37,304 bases of DNA from Clostridiaceae bacterium. Lineage in GTDB: Bacteria; Bacillota; Clostridia; Lachnospirales; Lachnospiraceae. Below are positions 1-7,304 of the stretch, in pieces; position 1 is the first letter of the stretch; every line of letters starts with the position of its first letter. The stretch lies in the NCBI GenBank assembly GCA_910575795.1, contig CAJTGE010000047.1, positions 1-37,304 on the forward strand, written 5' to 3'. The notes beneath the pieces are model-generated. The model searched no databases and was not told where the DNA came from. It saw only the letters and a list, made by a program, of their open reading frames with translations. The translations under genes were made by a program, and so were the position numbers.

Positions 1-550
1 CATAGGGCGGATCCGCGTATATCAGCACATTTTCGTGGTTAAATGCCTTTATCAGCTCCAGCGCCGGCCGGTTCTCGATCTGCACCTGCTTAAGCCGGGC
101 GGCTGTCTCTCCGAGTGATTCCGGGAGCCGGTTCCAATTGCGGAGCGCATACCCCGCTTCCCGGCCGTGGACATCCTTTTTCCACCCACAGTTTTCATTC
201 AGCCGGAACCCGTGGCTCTGCATGGAGCGGACTGCAAAATACCCGGCCCGCTCTATCTCATCCCGAGGCTGCCGCTTAAAACTCTCCTCATACGCCTCCC
301 GGGCATACGGTGTATACCTCAGCCAGTCCACAAGCTTCCTCCGGCTCTCCTCATCCCGAACCACCCGGAAGAAATTCACCACATCCCCGTCCAGGTCATT
401 TATGGTTTCGATGGGCGCCATAAGCTTTTCAAACAAAACCGCCCCGCCTCCGAAATACGGCTCCAGGTAGCTGTGATGCTCCGGCATTTGGGACACGATC
501 CAGGAGGCAATCCGTTTCTTCCCGCCAGGGTATTGCAGGAGTGTTTTCAT
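1..550 (-). CDS. dam: DNA adenine methylase (Dam/D12 class), C-terminus cut by window edge
   Basis: Transfers a methyl group from S-adenosylmethionine to adenine N6; phage copies commonly protect phage DNA or alter regulation. The reading begins MKTLLQYPGGKKRIASW, the usual D12-class opening. The SAM-binding motif FGGGAVLFEK is near residues 33-42, and a catalytic DPPY lies at the very edge (about residues 180-183). The target-recognition region RSMQSHGFRLNENCGWKK lies between them. Only about 183 residues are in the window; family members run about 260-290. The ATG overlaps the stop of the preceding 36-aa ORF as ATGA, so translation is coupled. It is the last visible gene of the leftward early operon. 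The family call is firm; the target sequence cannot be read from this. Confidence 0.9.
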   Translation of the reverse strand, partial: MKTLLQYPGGKKRIASWIVSQMPEHHSYLEPYFGGGAVLFEKLMAPIETINDLDGDVVNFFRVVRDEESRRKLVDWLRYTPYAREAYEESFKRQPRDEIERAGYFAVRSMQSHGFRLNENCGWKKDVHGREAGYALRNWNRLPESLGETAARLKQVQIENRPALELIKAFNHENVLIYADPPY

Positions 551-657
551 TCAGCCCCGGCCTCCTCTCCATACGCTGCCATATGCTGGCATTCAGCGAG
601 CAGGTCTTTAATCTTGGCGATATACCCGGTTTCATCCCCTTCCCTTTCCCGCCTCAC
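547..657 (-). CDS. Small coupled ORF, 36 aa, GTG start
   Basis: Unrecognised acidic 36-residue peptide (VRREREGDETGYIAKIKD at the start, ending AAYGEEAGAE). The GTG start overlaps the TGA of the DUF3102 gene and its own TGA overlaps the ATG of the methylase, so it bridges the two genes with 3-4 nt overlaps on each side. Such back-to-back coupling argues that it is translated, or at least that ribosomes pass through it to reach the methylase. No domain or signal is visible. It could be simply a coupling cistron. Confidence 0.6.
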   Translation of the reverse strand: MRREREGDETGYIAKIKDLLAECQHMAAYGEEAGAE

Positions 658-1805
658 TTTATCGTCCCCCATCGTGCCATTATTTCGCAAAGGCCGATGT
701 GTCCAATATTCTTTCCCCACCAACTACAGGCTTCGCAATCCTTTATTTCTTCGTTCAGCTCCTCCATGCCCCGGATGCATTGCCTGAAGTCCTCTTTCAT
801 CTTTTCTGATACCTGCACTGAAAGCTCCGCATTTTTGCAGGTTGTAAACCGTATTACGTACGGCTCCTGCTGCCCCGCCTCTATTTCCGGACAGTCCTCA
901 CAATCTTCTGCTTCGTTCTGCCTGTCATGTTCCTCCAGAAGGTTCTCATAAGCCCTTAACATCATCGCATGGGCGGTATACGTATCGGCCATATGTTCCC
1001 TCCAGTAATCCCCCATAAGCGCCAGCGTCTCCTTTTCGTCCTGAATTATACCGTCCAAAATCTCCCTGCTGTACTCTGCCGGCCCTGCATCCGTGTATCC
1101 CTTTATTGGCTGGCTTAAACAAGTGTCAACGCATACCTCTGCGAAAACAGGTTCCGCTTCCTCACCTGTTTCAAATTGCGGCGTCGCAACTGTCCCGCCC
1201 TCGTCTTCTTTACATTCGCCGCAAATATCGCTGATACAAAGCGTCGCTCTGCCTGGCTGCAGTATCGGGAACAGCTCTGCCTCCTTCGCTTCCTCGCCGT
1301 TCTCCTGCGGCAGTACGGCGGGGAAATCTGCGATATTCATCTGGCCCGGAATCTCTACATACGGAACCTCCTTTTCTCTGCGCAACTCACGTATTTGCTG
1401 GACAGTCATATCCGGCGTAATCCTTTCCATCTGCTCTTCATCCAGGCTCAGCATCTCCTGAAGCTGCGCTTTTCCGTAACCCCTGTAGCGTTCATCCAGA
1501 ACCGGACTGTTGCCCCCTGCGGAAAACTTATCATTCCGGGACATGTACCGGGAGGCAGTGGACATGCTGAACCCATACCGTTCCCGGGCATACTCCCAGA
1601 TATTTTGATATCCCGCCGCTTCAAAAAGCCGGTTATCCCGGATGTGTTTCAGGTAATACCCCACCGCTATCACATTGCGGGCCGCCTCCTTCAGGCATTG
1701 GGAAATACATGCCTCCGCGCCCTCCAGGCTACCTTCCGGAGACAACAATCCCATCTCCCTGTCCTGCTGCTCCTGGAACGTTATCGCATGATCCTGCATT
1801 TTCAT
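654..1805 (-). CDS. DUF3102-family phage protein
   Basis: A 383-aa protein of the DUF3102 type, often found in Firmicutes phages and integrative elements near replication genes; biochemical role not established. Residues about 25-110 carry the recognisable part: an Ala-rich helix (ARNVIAVGYYLKHIRDN), then ERYGFSMSTASRYMSRN, which looks like a DNA-binding helix-turn-helix, and a sensor-like LDEEQMERITPDMTVQQIREL segment similar to ParB-type adaptors. The middle is acidic and low in structure, with several Cys residues. The C-terminus has a Cys pair in the form CEACSWW. It starts 4 nt inside the end of the upstream replication gene (ATGA overlap), so the two are co-translated. DNA binding is an inference from the helix pattern. 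Confidence 0.75.
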   Translation of the reverse strand: MKMQDHAITFQEQQDREMGLLSPEGSLEGAEACISQCLKEAARNVIAVGYYLKHIRDNRLFEAAGYQNIWEYARERYGFSMSTASRYMSRNDKFSAGGNSPVLDERYRGYGKAQLQEMLSLDEEQMERITPDMTVQQIRELRREKEVPYVEIPGQMNIADFPAVLPQENGEEAKEAELFPILQPGRATLCISDICGECKEDEGGTVATPQFETGEEAEPVFAEVCVDTCLSQPIKGYTDAGPAEYSREILDGIIQDEKETLALMGDYWREHMADTYTAHAMMLRAYENLLEEHDRQNEAEDCEDCPEIEAGQQEPYVIRFTTCKNAELSVQVSEKMKEDFRQCIRGMEELNEEIKDCEACSWWGKNIGHIGLCEIMARWGTIK

Positions 1806-2842
1806 TTCACCTCACTCCCTCTCATTCCCATCATGTCCCAGACCATCGCGTCATAGTCATAGCCATGCTCCTCCAGGTTGTGAAACCGATTTTTAGGCGG
1901 GGCTTTCCCCTGCTGCCCCTGTCTCCCTCTGGCCTGAAGGATTAAGGTCTCACACTTTTCCCTCAGCTTTTTTGCGCTCCGGATATTGCACTGCCAGAAA
2001 GGATTCGTAGTTGCATACTCCAGCGCCTCCAGAATCTCCTCCTCGCTGCGCTTATCCAGGCGCTTCATGCGCTCGATCTCATCCGCCCATTTCTCCCTGG
2101 ATGCAGCCGTTTCAGGTGTCTTTGCTCCTGGGTACTGCCGTCTCAGGGAATCAATCAGACGTTCTACACAGCGCAGCTCAAAGGAACCGGCCCCGTATTT
2201 CGGTTCCGGCGGCTTTTCTGGTATGTCGTTAGACATACTCTTTTTATTGTCTTTTAGTCTTAGTCTTATTATGTCTGGAGTTTGTACTGTACTTTGTGCT
2301 GGAGTTTGTACTGTACTTTGTGCTGGAGTTTGTGCGGTACTTTGTGCTGAAGTTTGTACGGAATCCTGCGCCGGAATCTCCAATGCATCCTCTTTCGCCT
2401 CTGTACTGTACGCCATTTTCTCCTCTGCAACGCACGCCGATGACGGAGCAGCGCTCCGTTCTGCCTCAGAGACAGCTTCCGCCGTAATCCCTGCGTGCTG
2501 CTCAGACGGCCGCATTTTCTCCGCGCAGGCGCCCGTACAGGCCGCCTCTGTGCTGCCTGCCGGATCCACAATATGATATCTTGTACACTCGCCCCTCTTT
2601 TTCGATGCAATGACACGAATCAATCCAAGCTGTATGAGCTCTTCCCTCGCGTTTAAAAAGGTCTTCTCACTGATTCTCATCATGCTGCTAATGCTCACAT
2701 TCGTCCGGGGAAACCACTCTGCCCAGCCAGCCTTATTATTAATCGCCAGCAGGGTATAATACAGCAATTGCCCATTATTCGTGATATGGCTGCACTGGAG
2801 CCTGGCATAAAAGGAGTTGAGTAAATCGATATATGTAGTCAT
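1802..2842 (-). CDS. Phage replication protein, winged-helix (DnaD/RepA-like)
   Basis: A 346-aa protein. The first 90 residues form a helix-rich winged-helix unit (FYARLQCSHITNNGQLLYYT, then ISSMMRISEKTFLNAREEL), the usual N-terminal fold of phage replisome organisers that recognise the origin. A low-complexity linker follows (about residues 100-210) containing tandem 8-residue repeats rich in Thr, Gln and Ser, encoded by four 24-bp DNA repeats. The C-terminal part (EKWADEIERMKRLDKRSEEEILEALEYATTN in outline, then WQCNIRSAKKLREK) matches the DnaD-type tail that contacts ssDNA or helicase loader. It sits at the head of the DUF3102-methylase block. The role in replication is inferred from architecture and position. 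Confidence 0.75.
   Translation of the reverse strand: MTTYIDLLNSFYARLQCSHITNNGQLLYYTLLAINNKAGWAEWFPRTNVSISSMMRISEKTFLNAREELIQLGLIRVIASKKRGECTRYHIVDPAGSTEAACTGACAEKMRPSEQHAGITAEAVSEAERSAAPSSACVAEEKMAYSTEAKEDALEIPAQDSVQTSAQSTAQTPAQSTVQTPAQSTVQTPDIIRLRLKDNKKSMSNDIPEKPPEPKYGAGSFELRCVERLIDSLRRQYPGAKTPETAASREKWADEIERMKRLDKRSEEEILEALEYATTNPFWQCNIRSAKKLREKCETLILQARGRQGQQGKAPPKNRFHNLEEHGYDYDAMVWDMMGMRGSEVK
2276..2371 (-). repeat. Four tandem 24-bp coding repeats
   Basis: Four head-to-tail 24-bp units (2276-2299, 2300-2323, 2324-2347, 2348-2371). The first two are identical and the next two diverge progressively. The length is a multiple of three, so changes in copy number keep the reading frame of the replication protein. 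They encode an 8-residue Thr/Gln/Ser/Val/Ala unit in the linker between the two folded domains. Confidence 0.9.
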
Positions 2843-3019
2843 GCGGCCTGCACCTGCCTTTCTCTTTCCCGCAACAGCTCATATTGCCTGAACTGCCGTT
2901 CTTTTCAGCCTTTCATAAGGGACAGAAGGCCGTTTTCTGCCCTCCGCCCCATTTCACCCAATGGCATTTAAAGGTTTCGTGATATATTAACTGCCGCTTA
3001 GGAGGCCTGTTTCTTTTTC
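2843..3019. other. Intergenic gap between two early phage genes
   Basis: 177 nt without a supported gene. An imperfect GC-rich inverted repeat lies near 2918-2943 (AGGG-CAGAA against TTCTG-TCCCT on the minus strand), which could be a weak hairpin, but no T-tract follows. Nothing else recognised. Confidence 0.4.
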
Positions 3020-3793
3020 CTACCCAATTACTACTATCCGCCCGGACAGCGTTTCAGGTATATGCTTCTGGAAATACTCCTTGATATGCTCAATCGCCTC
3101 ATTCTTCCATATGCCGCCTTCGGCCTCCACAATCTTAAAGGCCGGATCATCCTTATCCCCGATACGGAAGACGAATTTGCCTGCCGGCTGCTCTACCTCC
3201 TGGAAGGTCCGGTATGGCACCAGCTCCACCGGATTCGGTACCAGCGCGTCTGCCTTTGACGCCACGCCTACTGTGATGGTCGCCACCTGGCTCACCCCGT
3301 CGTCGGAATAGGTCTGGCCGTTCTTTTTATCGATATTCCCGGCCATCCGCATCACAGCCGCCAGATCATCGTTCGGCTGGAAATTTGCCTGCAGGGCAAT
3401 CATGAAATTCTCCTGATCATACCATTTGCCAAACTGGTATTCCGAAGTTTCAGCCTGTGAAATAAACAGCGTCTCCCTGCTCCTCTCCTCATCCAGAGAA
3501 GACATCAGGCGCACCTCCTTCGGATTTACGATATGTATCATCATCTTCCGGCCCTCCGGAAATTCATCGCTCAGGTTTTCGATATAATCAACCATCGCTG
3601 ATAACGTGGACGCTTCCACTGCTCTCGCCTTTTCTGCGCTGTCATACCGGGTCAGACTGCGGTTTGCATAGGTCTTCCCGCAGATCTCAACTATCTCCGT
3701 CTTTTCATTCTGCCTCGCCAGCTCAGCCGTATACTGTAACGCTTCCTTTAATCCTTCCATTCTTTTACTCTCCTTCTGTGAAAATAACTTCAT
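3020..3793 (-). CDS. DUF2303 (YfdQ-like) phage protein
   Basis: A 257-aa protein of the DUF2303/YfdQ family, conserved in phage early regions, function unknown. The C-terminal third carries the family signature: LVPYRTFQEVEQPAGKFVFR followed by an EAEGGIWKNEAI motif. The start was placed at ATG 3793 (MKLFSQKESKR), because GGGAGGA lies at the right distance upstream; the open frame runs on to 4006, but that extension is Arg/Trp-rich and reads antisense-like. It is followed by a gap and preceded by the replication-terminator-like gene. The family is often found beside recombination or ssDNA-handling genes, which fits this block. Confidence 0.8.
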   Translation of the reverse strand: MKLFSQKESKRMEGLKEALQYTAELARQNEKTEIVEICGKTYANRSLTRYDSAEKARAVEASTLSAMVDYIENLSDEFPEGRKMMIHIVNPKEVRLMSSLDEERSRETLFISQAETSEYQFGKWYDQENFMIALQANFQPNDDLAAVMRMAGNIDKKNGQTYSDDGVSQVATITVGVASKADALVPNPVELVPYRTFQEVEQPAGKFVFRIGDKDDPAFKIVEAEGGIWKNEAIEHIKEYFQKHIPETLSGRIVVIG

Positions 3794-3821
3794 CGTCGTC
3801 CTCCCTGTCCGGGAAGAATCC

Positions 3822-4262
3822 CTACCGTCCTGCTGCCATCCGCCGTAAATCCAGCGGCTTTCCGGAACTATGGAATATCTCGCCTGTCTCCCGGTCAAAC
3901 TCCGGGGCCTGTACCATCTGTTCAGGCCCTTCCATCCCGGACACTGGCGGAACAGGTTCATAAGCCGCCACCTGGATCCGGCTGCTGCCATACTCTGACA
4001 TCTCAATCCGCCCCGTATGTGCGTCCTGCCCTATCAAAAATACGGTTTCCGACTTTTTAGGGCCGGCCAGCTTTGACTTAATGTCATAGACCGACGCAAT
4101 CGTCCCGTTTTTCCCCGGCTTAAACCGGATATTTATGCTCATACTGCGGACTGCCTCCGGATCCGTGTTCGGATCCAGAATGTTCTTTCCTATCTTTGCC
4201 AGCTCCATCTGGAACATCGCGGCCAATTCCCCATTTCCAATGCTGTCAAATGTAATTGCCAC
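3822..4262 (-). CDS. Phage replication-terminator-like protein (hypothetical)
   Basis: A 146-aa protein that resembles the small phage proteins commonly annotated replication terminator protein: FDSIGNGELAAMFQMEL near the start, then a DPNTDPEAVRSMSINIRF strand region and a conserved IGQDAHTGRIEMSEYG segment. That annotation is inherited through databases and I know of no direct biochemical proof. The start is GTG 4262 (VAITFDSIG), chosen because GGAGGG stands 6 nt upstream; the longer open frame upstream is the shadow of the HNH gene, which it overlaps by 17 nt. It is co-transcribed with the HNH and DUF2303 genes. Confidence 0.65.
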   Translation of the reverse strand: MAITFDSIGNGELAAMFQMELAKIGKNILDPNTDPEAVRSMSINIRFKPGKNGTIASVYDIKSKLAGPKKSETVFLIGQDAHTGRIEMSEYGSSRIQVAAYEPVPPVSGMEGPEQMVQAPEFDRETGEIFHSSGKPLDLRRMAAGR

Positions 4263-4971
4263 CGGTATTCCCTCCTTTCCCGCAAACCTCCCCCGGGCCG
4301 CCATACCTGCCCTGGCGTCTGCCGCTGTCCCCCGCTTCCTCTGTCTGGTACTTCCGGATCCCATAGACCTTGTACATGGCCTGGAAGCGGGGCCAGCCCA
4401 TCTGATGCGCCATGCCATGATGGATCCGGCACAGCGCGCATATCTGATGGGCGCTGTCGTCATACCTGCGCCGGTCGTTGCCCATGCCGATGGCGTCCAC
4501 ATGATGGATATCCGCATCCCGCCCGCAGACGCAGCATCTCCGGTAACGGATGCACTGGAGGAGGTAGGTGTTGATATCATCTGTCCGCTTCAGCCCCTCC
4601 TCATCCAGGATAATTCCCTCCCGCAGGGCATACTCCATCAAAGTATTGATAAATTCCCGGGCTGTCGTGACAGAACATGTCCCAAGCGAAAAATACTCAT
4701 AATCCCCGATGCGCATCATGTGTTCAATCTTCATGATCTGCTTCATCGCCTCCGGGGGATAGCCCGTGTGTTCGCTGATATCGCGGATCATGGCATGCGC
4801 CTTGCGGAGCTGCAGCGGCGTGATATGCCGCCCATCCTCCAGGCCGACCGCAATATGCGTAATATGCCGCTCCTTTATAAGCCCAGAAAGCGGCGTATCA
4901 ACCCGGATTTCCAGGCGGGTCCCGTCCCCTTCCTCCGCCACACGCCTGATCTCTGCCGTTACATGATACAT
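4246..4971 (-). CDS. HNH nuclease, phage HNHc_6-like
   Basis: A 241-aa protein. The N-terminal half (EIRRVAEEGDGTRLEIRV, with TPLQLRKAHAMIRDISEHTG) is the conserved domain seen before the nuclease in phage putative HNHc nucleases. The C-terminal half has the ββα-metal nuclease core: CCVCGRDADIHHVDAIG, HQICALCRIHHGMAHQMG, i.e. two CxxC zinc knuckles plus the catalytic HH and downstream HH-x3-H. It probably acts on branched or recombining DNA in phage replication. Start ATG 4971 has GGGGTG 8 nt upstream; an in-frame GTG at 4980 is an alternative. The last 40 residues are Gly/Arg-rich and probably disordered. Confidence 0.8.
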   Translation of the reverse strand: MYHVTAEIRRVAEEGDGTRLEIRVDTPLSGLIKERHITHIAVGLEDGRHITPLQLRKAHAMIRDISEHTGYPPEAMKQIMKIEHMMRIGDYEYFSLGTCSVTTAREFINTLMEYALREGIILDEEGLKRTDDINTYLLQCIRYRRCCVCGRDADIHHVDAIGMGNDRRRYDDSAHQICALCRIHHGMAHQMGWPRFQAMYKVYGIRKYQTEEAGDSGRRQGRYGGPGEVCGKGGNTGGNYI

Positions 4972-4973
4972 GA

Positions 4974-5564
4974 TTACCACACCCCATACTCTAAAGAAAC
5001 ATTATCTGATGTCCCCGCCATGCGCGCGGCGACCTCCAGGAGCTTCCCATAGGGCCGGGAATCCGGTACTGCTATCTTAGATTCTGTTGTCTTCGGCGTT
5101 GACATAATAAGACGCTGGCATTTCGCTTCGCAGCCGCTCTCCCGGCAGACAAAGCCCACGATCTGATACAGGCTTAAAAACTCGTTCCCTCCCGGCAGGA
5201 TCTCCGCCCCGGCCAGAAGGCAGCCCTGATACACCAGGCATTGCGTATGGCGGCCATTGCGCTCCTTCATCGTCCGTATCACCTTTAAGGGCCTCAGATC
5301 CCAGCCTGCTGCCACAGCCGCTTCCCCCTTCATCTCCTTCTCCGAAAAACCGCCGCGGTTCCAGAATGCAAAGCCCTCTTTTACCAGCTCCACAGGGAAA
5401 TAATGGTACGGTTTTACCGCCTTTTCATATGCTTCCTCCGCCTGCGCAATCTTCATCTGCCCTTCTGTCAGCGACTTCTGGATGATATCCCGCTGCCCCT
5501 CTGCAAGTTCCATGTTGGATTCGATTGCCATTAAGAGAATCTGGATTTTCTCCTTCTGCGTCAA
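4974..5564 (-). CDS. Hypothetical phage early protein (196 aa)
   Basis: I do not recognise a named family. The N-terminus (KIQILLMAIESNMELAEGQR followed by a Glu/Gln/Lys-rich stretch) predicts a helical hairpin or short coiled coil. The C-terminal half is mixed with four Cys (CLLAG, FVCRESGCEAKC), which may bind a metal. TTG 5564 is the preferred start because GGAGG stands 6 nt before it; GTG 5594 upstream would give 10 more residues but reads through the end of the zinc-ribbon ORF. It lies in the same leftward operon as the HNH nuclease, which follows directly (the TAA overlaps the region of its start). Confidence 0.6.
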   Translation of the reverse strand: MTQKEKIQILLMAIESNMELAEGQRDIIQKSLTEGQMKIAQAEEAYEKAVKPYHYFPVELVKEGFAFWNRGGFSEKEMKGEAAVAAGWDLRPLKVIRTMKERNGRHTQCLVYQGCLLAGAEILPGGNEFLSLYQIVGFVCRESGCEAKCQRLIMSTPKTTESKIAVPDSRPYGKLLEVAARMAGTSDNVSLEYGVW

Positions 5565-5565
5565 T

Positions 5566-5652
5566 TCACTCCTCCCTTTCCTTCCGGCAGTCACATTTCT
5601 CTTCCGGATCCAGGTTTGCCCCGCACCTGGGGCAGACTCTGTAATAGCTCAT
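5566..5652 (-). CDS. Zinc-ribbon mini-protein, 28 aa
   Basis: Below usual ORF cut-offs. The peptide MSYYRVCPRCGANLDPEEKC plus DCRKEREE has a CxxC knuckle (CPRCG) and a second CxC (KCDC), the pattern of a minimal zinc ribbon. Start ATG 5652 is preceded by GAGGGGG 9 nt upstream. It ends 1 nt before the TTG of the next gene, and its last codons carry that gene's Shine-Dalgarno. Similar 28-35 residue zinc-ribbon peptides are common in clostridial phage early operons; no function is known. Confidence 0.7.
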   Translation of the reverse strand: MSYYRVCPRCGANLDPEEKCDCRKEREE

Positions 5653-5656
5653 CTTC

Positions 5657-6019
5657 TCATTCCCCCTCTCCCTCACCTGCTGCCATGCTGTACGCCGGAG
5701 GACGGTACGGCTCCGGCAACGGACGCCAGGCATAGATACGGCGCGCTACCTCTGTTTCCTCCGACTCATCCCAGAACCACTTTTTAAGCGACGGGTTATA
5801 AACAGCCGAATCGCAGTGCAGGCCTGTCCTGTTCCCGTAGGTGATGTTATATGTTTCATGGCCTGCGGGAGATGCCTCCTCAACCGGGATCCATCTCCCC
5901 CCGCTTCTTAATCCTTCCAGCTCCCGGAGCCAACCTGCAAGCCTCCTGTAAGCTTCCATCCGGCGCGCGCTGCGCTCCCTTTTCCTCTCATATTTCTCAA
6001 TCGCCATTTCAAGTGTCAT
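5657..6019 (-). CDS. DUF551-family phage protein
   Basis: A 120-aa protein. The N-terminus is a charged helix rich in Arg (EKYERKRERSARRMEAYRR). From about residue 42 it carries the DUF551 pattern: RWIPVEEASPAG, then a strand with YNITYGNRTG, AVYNPSLKKWFWD and a closing AWRPLPEPY. DUF551 proteins are small phage accessory proteins with no proven function. RBS GGGAGGC sits upstream of the ATG. The Lys/Arg helix in front of the DUF is longer than in the minimal family. Confidence 0.8.
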   Translation of the reverse strand: MTLEMAIEKYERKRERSARRMEAYRRLAGWLRELEGLRSGGRWIPVEEASPAGHETYNITYGNRTGLHCDSAVYNPSLKKWFWDESEETEVARRIYAWRPLPEPYRPPAYSMAAGEGEGE

Positions 6020-6035
6020 ATAAAACAGCCTCCCT

Positions 6036-6245
6036 TCATGTAAGATGTATAATCAGAATACCGATGACGGCCCCGGAGAGCATAGCCAGAACGGTGCAAA
6101 GTCCGGCTAACTGCCACACCAATGACCACGCGGCGGCGTTCTCTTTCCTGAGCTGCTCAATCGGATGAGCCAGCCTACTGTGCTGAGGCTGGTACCGAAG
6201 CCCCAGCCGCGGCGGATACCTAAAAATCCTGTAAAAACAGTACAT
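6036..6245 (-). CDS. Small single-pass membrane protein (uncertain start)
   Basis: Roughly 69 aa ending LAGLCTVLAMLSGAVIGILI plus IHLT, a clear C-terminal transmembrane helix after a short soluble part with a PIEQLRKENAAAW helix. Three starts are possible: ATG 6245, TTG 6251 (best spaced from AGGGGG) and GTG 6272. I took the ATG. It lies between the DUF551 gene and a 57-aa ORF on the same strand. Function unknown; small tail-anchored proteins are frequent in phage early regions. Confidence 0.45.
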   Translation of the reverse strand: MYCFYRIFRYPPRLGLRYQPQHSRLAHPIEQLRKENAAAWSLVWQLAGLCTVLAMLSGAVIGILIIHLT

Positions 6246-6301
6246 CCGCAACCTGTTTTCCCCCTTTTGCACAATCGGTATAACATTGCCTGTCCCACGC
6301 T

Positions 6302-6322
6302 ACCGGCCTTAGCCGGTTTTTT
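6302..6322 (+). terminator. Hairpin with T-run, plus-strand orientation
   Basis: Perfect stem ACCGGC / GCCGGT with a 4-nt loop, followed by TTTTTT on the plus strand. All nearby genes run leftward, and the stem lies at the 3' end of the 57-aa minus-strand ORF, where the run reads as A's. It may stop antisense transcription into the early operon. Sequence is certain, role is not. Confidence 0.5.
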
Positions 6323-6482
6323 CCTTCTGTTTCCTGGCCAGCGCCGCCCTTACCTGCGGCAGCGCTATCTGCGCGATGCGCTTCATGGTTCTCTCAACCT
6401 CTTCCGGAGTGGTATCCTTACAATAATCGTCATGGAATATGAATGTCGTCTCCCCGTCCTTAATGATATCAACAACTGCCAT
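6309..6482 (-). CDS. Small phage protein, 57 aa
   Basis: Missed by a 60-aa cut-off but well supported: GAGGAGG stands 6 nt before ATG 6482. The product begins MAVVDIIKDGETTFIFHDDY and continues with a Glu/Arg-rich helix (TPEEVERTMKRIAQIALPQV) and a basic tail (ARKQKEKTG). No family recognised. The upstream gap carries a 17-bp motif (6514-6530) that recurs in front of the XRE gene at 7455, which suggests shared repression. Confidence 0.75.
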   Translation of the reverse strand: MAVVDIIKDGETTFIFHDDYCKDTTPEEVERTMKRIAQIALPQVRAALARKQKEKTG

Positions 6483-6513
6483 ATGTACCTCCTCTCTCGT
6501 TAAGTTTATGAAT

Positions 6514-6530
6514 AACGGTTTGTACCTGTT
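6514..6530. promoter_or_regulatory. Operator-like 17-bp motif, copy A
   Basis: AACGGTTTGTACCTGTT, an imperfect dyad (AACnG...CnGTT). The identical 17 bases occur at 7475-7491, and the similarity extends into the following CATTTTT. Both copies lie 20-35 bp upstream of a minus-strand start (6482 and 7455). It is likely the site of a phage regulator, possibly one of the neighbouring XRE proteins. Confidence 0.6.
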
Positions 6531-6539
6531 TCCATTTTT

Positions 6540-6953
6540 TTAATCAGCTTTTGCCGCGGAAAAATGTTTAATCCCATTCATCAGGCTCTTACATGCCGCC
6601 TCGCAGATAACCTCGTAATCTTTCATGTCCTCATCCGTCTTCACAAGCTCAGACAAGCTCGCGCTTCTTGATGCCTGCCCCCGGGAATACTTAAACAGTA
6701 AGCCTGACGTCTTGGATATAATCTGCATAATAGTGTCATAGTCGGAATAACTCTTTCCTGATGGGCCGTACTGCGTTTCCCCTTTCCGCATCTCTTCCCA
6801 GGAACCAAAATACTGTTCTCTGTAATTCCTGCGTATCTCCTCCAGCCGTTTTGCGGGGGAATGCGGGCGTTTATTTGCTTGCATAAGTAAATCCATTTGA
6901 GCCTGTAGTGCGGCGATCTGAGCCGCTAATGTGGTTTCTATAGTTGTTGTCAT
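6540..6953 (-). CDS. Hypothetical protein, first gene of the leftward early operon
   Basis: A 137-aa protein with no family I can name. The N-terminus is a Thr/Ala/Gln-rich amphipathic helix (LAAQIAALQAQMDLLMQAN), likely a short coiled coil. A basic middle follows (SPAKRLEEIRRNYREQYFG) and a C-terminal helix pair with Cys residues. AGGAGGAGA precedes the ATG. It is the promoter-proximal gene behind the TTGACA-17-TATATT promoter at 7018-7046, so it would be the first early product made when the XRE repressor at 7068 lets go. A DNA-linked regulatory role is plausible only by position. Confidence 0.6.
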   Translation of the reverse strand: MTTTIETTLAAQIAALQAQMDLLMQANKRPHSPAKRLEEIRRNYREQYFGSWEEMRKGETQYGPSGKSYSDYDTIMQIISKTSGLLFKYSRGQASRSASLSELVKTDEDMKDYEVICEAACKSLMNGIKHFSAAKAD

Positions 6954-6980
6954 AGGTTCTCCTCCTTTTTATATACTTTA

Positions 6981-6992
6981 TGTATGCATACA
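6981..6992. promoter_or_regulatory. Perfect 12-bp palindrome, probable repressor operator
   Basis: TGTATGCATACA is its own reverse complement. Related partial sites (ATATGTATGTAT near 6993-7004, TTTGTATGTAAT near 7030-7041) lie alongside, giving a cluster of TGTATG sites over and downstream of the early promoter. It most likely binds the XRE protein encoded at 7068. Confidence 0.65.
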
Positions 6993-7017
6993 ATATGTAT
7001 GTATTTTTCTTGTTATA

Positions 7018-7046
7018 AATATAGTACAATTTGTATGTAATGTCAA
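7018..7046 (-). promoter_or_regulatory. Strong early promoter for the leftward operon
   Basis: On the minus strand TTGACA (7046-7041), 17-bp spacer, TATATT (7023-7018). Transcription would start near 7011 and run into the 6953 gene. The TGTATG sites lie inside and just after the promoter, in the position expected for repression. Confidence 0.75.
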
Positions 7047-7067
7047 GTTCTATTAGGAGGTAATTTT

Positions 7068-7304
7068 ATGTTCGGTTCGCGTTTAAGGGCACAACGAATG
7101 AAATTCAAATATACACAACAATTCATGGCTGACACACTCGATATATCGTTAAATGCATATCAAAAATACGAACAAGGTAAACGCTTCCCTTCCTATGATT
7201 GCCTTGTTAAGATAGCCGATATTTTTAATGTGCCTACTGATTATCTGCTTTGCCGGGATAATTTTCTGAAATCTCTCGGAGTTTCCGCTGATGAATACCT
7301 GTAA
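7068..7304 (+). CDS. XRE-family repressor (78 aa)
   Basis: A compact helix-turn-helix protein. FGSRLRAQRMKFKYTQQFMA leads into the recognition region ISLNAYQKYEQGKRFPSYDC, with the usual LVKIADIFNVPTDYLLCRD tail of the XRE/Cro fold. AGGAGG precedes the ATG. It is divergent from the early operon and separated by the TGTATG operator cluster, so it is probably a Cro/CI-type switch protein. Its last 71 nt overlap, tail to tail, the gene on the other strand (7234-7455), so the two transcripts are antisense at their 3' ends. Confidence 0.88.
   Translation: MFGSRLRAQRMKFKYTQQFMADTLDISLNAYQKYEQGKRFPSYDCLVKIADIFNVPTDYLLCRDNFLKSLGVSADEYL

Noticed and set aside
2276..2371. Direct repeats that might be a CRISPR array
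   Set aside because: Units are contiguous with no spacers and lie inside a protein frame. No cas gene is in the window.
3794..4006. N-terminal extension of the DUF2303 protein
   Set aside because: Arg/Trp-rich and antisense-like, lies over the end of the next gene; ATG 3793 has a good ribosome site and fits the family.
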